A DNA stretch of 10,229 nt, from NCBI GenBank assembly GCA_902767285.1, contig CACXHC010000066.1, positions 1 to 10,229 on the forward strand. Direction: 5' to 3'. The stretch is from an uncultured Ruminococcus sp. (GTDB lineage Bacteria > Bacillota > Clostridia > Oscillospirales > Acutalibacteraceae). Each line of letters opens with the position of its first letter. Within the stretch, counting starts at the first letter, position 1. The notes below the pieces were generated by a model. It was not told where the DNA came from, ran no database searches, and was given only the letters and a program-made list of their open reading frames with translations. Positions 5,453 to 10,229 of this stretch are shown here, in pieces. The translations under genes were made by a program, and so were the position numbers.

Positions 5453-7216
5453 TCAATATTGTTCAGGTTCGTTTTGGCTTTCGTTATTCTCATCGTTATT
5501 TTCGTTATTTTCGCCTTCCTCGCCGCTTTCGTCACTGTCGGAAGATTTGGTTCGGCTGGACGTTACTTTAGATGAAGTATCTGCTCCAAGGCTGACTTTT
5601 ATCTCAAGAGATGAACCGTATTCGAGTTTATCGCCGGGGTTGTGTGCATCGTATCCTATTACAAGACCTTTTTTGATGGAATCGCTGTACTCAAATGTTT
5701 GCGATGTAACAAAACTCTCATCACCGAGCAACTGAGCCGCCTGATCTACGGTCTTGCCCTGAATAGGAGGCAATTCACGCATTTTTGCTCCTTTGCTCAC
5801 GGTGATATAGAGCGAATATCCCTGACTTTCCTCTGTATACGCCTCGGGAAATTGTGATGCAATATATCCTTCGGGAACATCGTTGCTGAACTCTTCCTCT
5901 ACAGCTTTCAGCAATTTATAATCGGTAGTTTTGTCAGCTTTTTCGACTGCTTCTTCATATTTTACGCCGACAAGATTCGGAACGGGAACAAGCTCTCCTG
6001 TTGTTCCTTCAACATCTGAGTCAGATGACGCATCGGACGGCGAAAACATAGCCGCAAACGGATTTCCCTGCAACCAGTATGTGCCTATTATAACAAACAG
6101 AACCATCGAAACTATAAAAGCGATAACTCCGGGAAGTTTTGAACCACCTGATTTTTTATTTCTGTTTCTGTCCTGCTCTCTGTCGTAATCATCGTCATCA
6201 TCATCGATGTCGGCTCTCGATATTTCCTCTTGTATAACTTTTATGGAGGGAGCGGACGATAACTTATCTCTCATATCGGAGAAAGACTGAATACGCTTTT
6301 CCTGATCGAACTGAAGTCCGCCTGCAAGAGCCGAACGCACATTTGGCGGAAGTTTTTTATTTATACTTGAATTTATAAGAAGTTTATTATCGGTTTTTCT
6401 TTTCTCTATATCATCAGGAACGTTGCCGGTGAGTGCAAAGAACAATACTGCGGTAAATCCATATATTTCGGTGCTTTCGTCAAGTACCGAAAATTTGTCG
6501 TACTGCTCGGGGGCAGAACATCCCGAAATAAGCATAGAACGAAGCTCTGTTCCGGTTTTACGCATATCCGAAATACTGAAATTTTGGAGTTTCAATTTTC
6601 CGTTTTTATCGACTTTTATATTTCCCGGGCCAACACCGTAATGCGATATACCATTTTTGTGCATACCGTCGAGAGTAGTCAAAAGCGGAATAAATAACGG
6701 TCTTGCCGTATCCCAATCGATATGCCCTCCATTATTTTTTATATAATCTGTAAAGGGCGTAAGTTCTTCTTGTTCTTCGACAACGTATGCAGTATTGTTC
6801 TCGGTGAAAATATCGAGGATACTGCAAATACATGGGCAATCCTTAAGTCTGGCGAGCGTTCTGTTATAATCAAGATATTTATTTAGCAATCTTTTGTATG
6901 CCGCTGATTTTTCGGAACGTACTCTTATTTTCAGCTTACTTGCCTTGTCATCGCCCTTATCGCTTCTGGAACATAGACCATTTGGGAGAAATTCTCGAAC
7001 AATAACGGGATTTTCGGTGCGGGTATCAAAGGCTATATATCTTGTACTCTCGTTGGTACTCAAGATTTTTTTGCCGATTATATACTTTCCGTCCTGAAGT
7101 TCTGTTCCGAGAGGCAAAAACGGGTGACTTTGGCGGATACTTCTATCAAATCCACAATGAGGACATTTATCTTCGTCCCCTATTATTTTCATACATCCAT
7201 AGCAAATCTTAGACAT
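5453..7216 (-). CDS. Zinc-ribbon, pseudokinase, membrane, PASTA protein
   Basis: A 587-residue membrane protein built like a PASTA Ser/Thr kinase but lacking its catalytic residues. In order: a four-Cys zinc ribbon (C5, C8, C18, C21); a kinase-like domain at about 38-325; an acidic juxtamembrane stretch (336-345) and basic stretch; a membrane helix (362-382); PASTA repeats at about 408-476 and 479-544; and a Ser/Glu/Asn-rich tail. The glycine loop is degenerate, the VAIK lysine is R74 (VIVREF), HRD is HYG (192-194), and DFG is NFS (212-214). The HRD-region Asn (N199), SAPEQY (234-239) and R308 remain. PASTA repeats outside the cell typically sense peptidoglycan fragments or beta-lactams. The protein may therefore be a receptor or scaffold rather than an enzyme. 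ATG start, GGAG 7 bases upstream. Its own promoter lies upstream. Confidence 0.9.
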   Translation of the reverse strand: MSKICYGCMKIIGDEDKCPHCGFDRSIRQSHPFLPLGTELQDGKYIIGKKILSTNESTRYIAFDTRTENPVIVREFLPNGLCSRSDKGDDKASKLKIRVRSEKSAAYKRLLNKYLDYNRTLARLKDCPCICSILDIFTENNTAYVVEEQEELTPFTDYIKNNGGHIDWDTARPLFIPLLTTLDGMHKNGISHYGVGPGNIKVDKNGKLKLQNFSISDMRKTGTELRSMLISGCSAPEQYDKFSVLDESTEIYGFTAVLFFALTGNVPDDIEKRKTDNKLLINSSINKKLPPNVRSALAGGLQFDQEKRIQSFSDMRDKLSSAPSIKVIQEEISRADIDDDDDDYDREQDRNRNKKSGGSKLPGVIAFIVSMVLFVIIGTYWLQGNPFAAMFSPSDASSDSDVEGTTGELVPVPNLVGVKYEEAVEKADKTTDYKLLKAVEEEFSNDVPEGYIASQFPEAYTEESQGYSLYITVSKGAKMRELPPIQGKTVDQAAQLLGDESFVTSQTFEYSDSIKKGLVIGYDAHNPGDKLEYGSSLEIKVSLGADTSSKVTSSRTKSSDSDESGEEGENNENNDENNESQNEPEQY

Positions 7217-7253
7217 TATATCACTCCATAATAGAATTACAACACCATAAGAA

Positions 7254-7283
7254 ATTATATCACATGAAACATATTGATTACAA
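7254..7283 (-). promoter_or_regulatory. Extended -10 promoter of the pseudokinase gene
   Basis: Minus strand TTGTAA (7283-7278), 18-base spacer, TATAAT (7259-7254), preceded by TGA to give the extended TGNTATAAT form. Predicted start near 7247, leader about 30 bases. Confidence 0.75.
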
Positions 7284-7319
7284 TATCCTATATGTTAACA
7301 ATTAGTTACAGTTTCGTAA

Positions 7320-8498
7320 TTATTTGCGTGCTACCTTTGTTTCTTCAGCGGCTTTTACGACTGCGTCCGCAACAGCTCTTGCAACTCTCTTGTCGAATGC
7401 CGCCGGAATAACGTATTCGGGAGATAATTCTTCATCGGAAACAAGACCGGCTATTGCATACGATGCGGCAACCTTCATTTCTTCGTTTATCTCGGATGCA
7501 CGACAATCAAGAACTCCTCTGAAAAGTCCCGGAAAAACAAGAACGTTGTTTATCTGATTCGGAAAATCAGATCTGCCTGTTCCTACAACTGCCGCACCGG
7601 CTTTTTTTGCAAGGTCGGGCATTATCTCGGGAACGGGATTTGCCATAGCAAACACGATTGCATCTTTGTTCATAGTTTTGACCATTTCTTCCGTTAAAAC
7701 TCCGGGAGCCGAAACGCCCAGAAACATATCAGCACCAACGACAGCATCTGCCAAAGTTCCGTTGAGTTTTTGTGAGTTCGTCATGGCTGCCATTTCATTT
7801 TTAGCGGCGTTTTTGTAATCTTTATCGGCATAAAGAGTTCCCGAACGGTCTACCATTATGATTTTAGATGCGTCCGCACCAACGTTTATAAGGTGCTTTG
7901 TAATTGCGATTCCTGCCGCACCTGCCCCATTCACGACAATTTTAATATCCGAAAGATTTTTCTTTACGATTTTGAGTGCGTTTATGAGAGCCGCCGCAAC
8001 TACTACGGCTGTTCCGTGCTGGTCATCGTGAAAAATGGGAATATCGCATTTTTCCTTGAGTTTCTTTTCTATTTCAAAACATCTGGGAGCAGAAATATCC
8101 TCAAGATTTATTCCGCCGAAACTGCCTGAAATAAGATATATTGTATTTACTATTTCATCAACATCTTTTGATTTTACGCATATCGGGAAAGCGTCTACAT
8201 CTGCGAAAGCCTTGAACAAAGCACATTTGCCCTCCATAACAGGCATACCTGATTCGGGGCCAATATCGCCAAGACCGAGAACCGCTGTTCCGTCTGTAAC
8301 AACTGCAACGAGATTATGACGTCTTGTCAGCTCGTAGCTTTTCGAAATATCTTTTTGAATTTCCAAGCAAGGTTGAGCAACTCCGGGCGTATATGCTGTG
8401 GCAAGTCCGTGCGTATCGCTCACATCACAGCGAGTCGTAACTTCTATTTTGCCTTTCCAATCGTAATGCAGTGCCAATGATTCCTCTTTTATATCCAT
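7320..8498 (-). CDS. NAD-type malic enzyme (small bacterial form)
   Basis: A 392-residue cytoplasmic enzyme that oxidatively decarboxylates malate to pyruvate, making NAD(P)H and CO2. Visible motifs: YTPGV at 36-40 with catalytic Y36; the general-base lysine K91 in MEGKCALF; metal ligands E133 and D134 in NLEDI and D158/D159 in FHDDQHGT; the Rossmann GAGAAG at 191-196; and an acidic D217 at the end of the next strand, which favours NAD over NADP. FAMANPVPE (283-291) and NQINNVLVFPGLFRG (314-328) are also family signatures. The length is that of the short form without the phosphotransacetylase-like extension found in MaeB. ATG start with AAAGGAAG 9 bases upstream. It has its own strong promoter. 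The nearest genes are transcribed the same way but look like separate units. Confidence 0.95.
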   Translation of the reverse strand: MDIKEESLALHYDWKGKIEVTTRCDVSDTHGLATAYTPGVAQPCLEIQKDISKSYELTRRHNLVAVVTDGTAVLGLGDIGPESGMPVMEGKCALFKAFADVDAFPICVKSKDVDEIVNTIYLISGSFGGINLEDISAPRCFEIEKKLKEKCDIPIFHDDQHGTAVVVAAALINALKIVKKNLSDIKIVVNGAGAAGIAITKHLINVGADASKIIMVDRSGTLYADKDYKNAAKNEMAAMTNSQKLNGTLADAVVGADMFLGVSAPGVLTEEMVKTMNKDAIVFAMANPVPEIMPDLAKKAGAAVVGTGRSDFPNQINNVLVFPGLFRGVLDCRASEINEEMKVAASYAIAGLVSDEELSPEYVIPAAFDKRVARAVADAVVKAAEETKVARK

Positions 8499-8535
8499 AA
8501 CAAAAATCTTCCTTTCGTTTTATAACATTATAAAT

Positions 8536-8564
8536 ATTATACCATTACTAAAAATCTTATTCAA
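8536..8564 (-). promoter_or_regulatory. Strong promoter of the malic enzyme gene
   Basis: Minus strand TTGAAT (8564-8559), 17-base spacer, TATAAT (8541-8536) with the extended TGG before it. Start near 8529, leader about 30 bases with AAAGGAAG. Confidence 0.85.
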
Positions 8565-8624
8565 GAGTAATTTTCTCTGTTTTAAACAAATTTAATACAA
8601 CTTTTTTGTGACATAAAGATTGTT

Positions 8625-10007
8625 TTATTTGATGATTCCTACCGAGCCGAGCAGAAGTACAGTCAGCAGAAGCGGAGCAATATATTTTACCATAACTATA
8701 TAAAGATGTTTTCTGCCGAATTTCTCGCCATTTTTGGTTGCCTCATCTATAACCATTTTGGGTTTCAATATCCAGCCGATGAGGATACACGTTCCTATCG
8801 CTACAACAGGCATTAAAATATTATTGCTTATGTAGTCCATAATATCGAGGATTTGTGCGGTTTTGCCGTTCGGCATGGGCATTTCGAAATAAAAGATATT
8901 ATATCCAAGACAAATTATAATGCCTATAACTGCGGCCGAAACTGTTTCGATTATGGTTGCTTTACTTCTTGACCAATTGAAAAAATCCATAAGACTTGCA
9001 ACAACTGTTTCAAGTACCGACATAGCACTTGTAAGAGCCGCAAGCAAAACCATCAAAAAGAACACACACCCGATTATATTTCCGGCAACGCCCATTTGTG
9101 CAAAAACTTTAGGTAAAGCAACAAACATAAGTCCGGGGCCTGAATTTTCCATACCGCTTTCGCCCATAAAAACGTAAACTGCCGGTATAATCATTACGCC
9201 TGCAAGGAATGCTACAAGTGTATCGAAAAATTCGATTTGGTTTACCGATTTCATGAGGTCACTGTCATCTTTGAAATACGAGCCGTAAGTTACCATAATT
9301 CCCATAGCTACGCTGATACTGTAAAAAAGCTGACCCATGGCATCTAACACGACAATAAATATATCATGAAAAGATTTTCCTGCAACACTAGGAATAACGT
9401 ATACTTTTAAGCCGTCGAAGCCTGTTCTTCCGTCGCTGCCTTTAATTGTAATCGAAAAAATCGATATAGCTATAACCATAACAAGAAGTCCGGGCATAAG
9501 AATTGTCGATATTTTCTCTATTCCCTTATTTACTCCTCTGTATATTATAAACGCCGTTGCAAAAAGAAATATAATATCAAAAATGATAGGCTGTGCATAA
9601 CTTGTTATAAATCCCGTAAAATATCCGTCCTCGGATGTTGATAATCCACCGCCTGTCAAAAATGCTGTGAAATATTTAAGTACCCAGCCTCCTATTATAC
9701 AATAATATGGAAGTATCATAAACGGAACAATGCTTGCGAATATGCCTATCCAACCGGCTTTTTTATTGAGTTTTCCGTATGCTGTTAAGGCACTCTGTTT
9801 TGTTTTTCTGCCTATGGATATTTCGGACACCATAAGTGTAAATCCGAATGTCAGTGCAAGAAAAATGTATACGACAAGAAATAATCCGCCTCCGTCTTTT
9901 GCCGCGAGATAAGGGAATCGCCATATATTACCTAAACCGACGGCACTTCCGGCGGCAGCGAGGACAAATCCCAACGAACTTGAGAAGGAACTTCTCTTTT
10001 CTTCCAT
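8625..10007 (-). CDS. Sodium:neurotransmitter symporter family transporter (LeuT/Tyt1-like)
   Basis: A 460-residue inner-membrane protein that should couple sodium entry to uptake of an amino acid or related amine. Helix 1 carries the family signature GSAVGLGNIWRFPY (20-33), with A22, N27 (sodium site) and R30 (outer gate) at the same numbers as in LeuT. I count 11 hydrophobic segments, as in Tyt1-type bacterial members; the twelfth helix of LeuT is absent. The start at 10007 is preferred because MEEKRSSFSSSLGF aligns end-to-end with the LeuT N terminus. An in-frame ATG at 10049 would add 14 residues beginning almost exactly at the end of an inserted IS element. Neither start has an ideal ribosome binding site: 10007 has none that is clear, and 10049 has AGGA about 12 bases away inside the omega RNA. 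Substrate not predictable; possibly a tryptophan, tyrosine or branched-chain amino acid. Confidence 0.92.
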   Translation of the reverse strand: MEEKRSSFSSSLGFVLAAAGSAVGLGNIWRFPYLAAKDGGGLFLVVYIFLALTFGFTLMVSEISIGRKTKQSALTAYGKLNKKAGWIGIFASIVPFMILPYYCIIGGWVLKYFTAFLTGGGLSTSEDGYFTGFITSYAQPIIFDIIFLFATAFIIYRGVNKGIEKISTILMPGLLVMVIAISIFSITIKGSDGRTGFDGLKVYVIPSVAGKSFHDIFIVVLDAMGQLFYSISVAMGIMVTYGSYFKDDSDLMKSVNQIEFFDTLVAFLAGVMIIPAVYVFMGESGMENSGPGLMFVALPKVFAQMGVAGNIIGCVFFLMVLLAALTSAMSVLETVVASLMDFFNWSRSKATIIETVSAAVIGIIICLGYNIFYFEMPMPNGKTAQILDIMDYISNNILMPVVAIGTCILIGWILKPKMVIDEATKNGEKFGRKHLYIVMVKYIAPLLLTVLLLGSVGIIK

Positions 10008-10050
10008 GATAATTCTACTGCTACTCAAAATATGGACAAATATACCCATA

Positions 10051-10175
10051 TTGAGAAAATTCCTGCTTCATCCTGTATGCTTTTGATAGTGACAAGTCAC
10101 TGTCTACTCACAAGTTCATGTACAGTCCACAGGCGTAAATTCCCGTATAGCCTACGGTACATATCTATCATTGCT
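10051..10175 (-). ncRNA. TnpB omega RNA (reRNA), 3' scaffold
   Basis: Directly after the tnpB stop, the minus strand shows the hallmarks of a TnpB-associated guide RNA. There is a hairpin (10157-10153 with 10147-10143, loop GGCTA), an AGGC (10153-10150) able to form a pseudoknot with GCCT (10134-10131), and a conserved-looking GCCTGTGGACT segment. An outer GTAC/GTAC pairing (10160-10157, 10123-10120) and a second hairpin (10101-10097 with 10092-10088) follow, then the typical 3' GATGAAGCAGGAAT (10072-10059). Such RNAs guide TnpB, the guide being the sequence just past the element end. The true 5' end probably lies inside tnpB. Recognition is from memory of the motif, not a covariance search. 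Confidence 0.78.
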
Positions 10176-10229
10176 TTATTGTGCAATTTGATAAATCTGA
10201 CAATCTCTCAAATTCAGACTTGCATTGAA
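10176..10229 (-). CDS. tnpB: TnpB RNA-guided nuclease, C-terminal end (partial)
   Basis: Only the last 17 codons and the TAA stop are in the window: FNASLNLRDCQIYQIAQ. The block FNASLNLRD followed by a short Tyr-Ile-Ala end is typical of the C terminus of IS200/IS605 TnpB, where the Asp-Asn-Ala-Asn/Ser segment sits next to the final RuvC-like catalytic Asp (that Asp would lie just outside). The call is supported more by the omega RNA immediately downstream than by the short peptide. Whether the gene is intact cannot be judged here. Confidence 0.7.
   Translation of the reverse strand, partial: FNASLNLRDCQIYQIAQ

Larger units (their letters stand above)
10051..10229 (-). mobile_element. Right end of an IS200/IS605-type element (partial)
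   Basis: Contains the end of tnpB and the omega RNA. The likely right boundary is after TCAA at 10054-10051, the same four bases at which IS608-type elements end; this boundary is inferred. The left end, most of tnpB and any tnpA lie outside the window. Confidence 0.72.

Noticed and set aside
7284..7319. Possible terminator after the malic enzyme gene
   Set aside because: Only a weak, bulged inverted repeat with no T tract.
10085..10104. AGTGACAAGTCACT palindrome as a regulator-binding site for the symporter
   Set aside because: Better explained as a stem of the omega RNA, given the surrounding conserved motifs.

Overview
The window looks like chromosomal DNA from a low-GC, Gram-positive gut-type Clostridia, most likely the Ruminococcus/Oscillospiraceae group. 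The signs are purine-rich Shine-Dalgarno sites, clear sigma-A promoters, a zinc-ribbon/kinase/PASTA receptor, cohesin-like surface proteins and an AmyE-type secreted amylase. The species cannot be fixed from the sequence alone.

Layout. Positions 1-182 hold no convincing gene: there is a strong plus-strand terminator with a 20-T run, and a small AT-rich direct repeat. Two tandem minus-strand paralogues follow (183-1937). Each has a signal peptide, one cohesin-like domain, a Ser/Glu-rich stalk and a C-terminal membrane anchor. secG (1997-2251) has its own promoter and a terminator that abuts the ribosome binding site of the cohesin pair. A lipoprotein alpha-amylase (2349-3845) and a histidine phosphatase (3868-4548) form an apparent operon. 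It diverges from an XRE-type regulator (4643-5365) across a region with a near-palindromic -10 site. A membrane pseudokinase with an N-terminal zinc ribbon and two PASTA repeats (5453-7216), a small NAD-type malic enzyme (7320-8498) and a LeuT-type sodium symporter (8625-10007) complete the gene row. All these except the regulator are on the minus strand.

Right edge. The last 179 bases are the right end of an IS200/IS605-type element on the minus strand: the final 17 codons and stop of TnpB, then an RNA-like region with the conserved features of a TnpB omega RNA (reRNA). The element ends about 43 bases before the symporter start, so the guide part of the RNA would lie in the symporter's 5' flank.

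How the genes fit together. The amylase and the cohesin-like proteins suggest starch breakdown at the cell surface, but no dockerin is present here to connect them. Malic enzyme and the symporter are general metabolism and amino acid uptake. The pseudokinase probably senses cell-wall material or scaffolds other proteins rather than phosphorylating. The most unusual items are the TnpB/omega RNA junction, the catalytically dead PASTA kinase, and the anchored cohesin-like pair placed behind a terminator.
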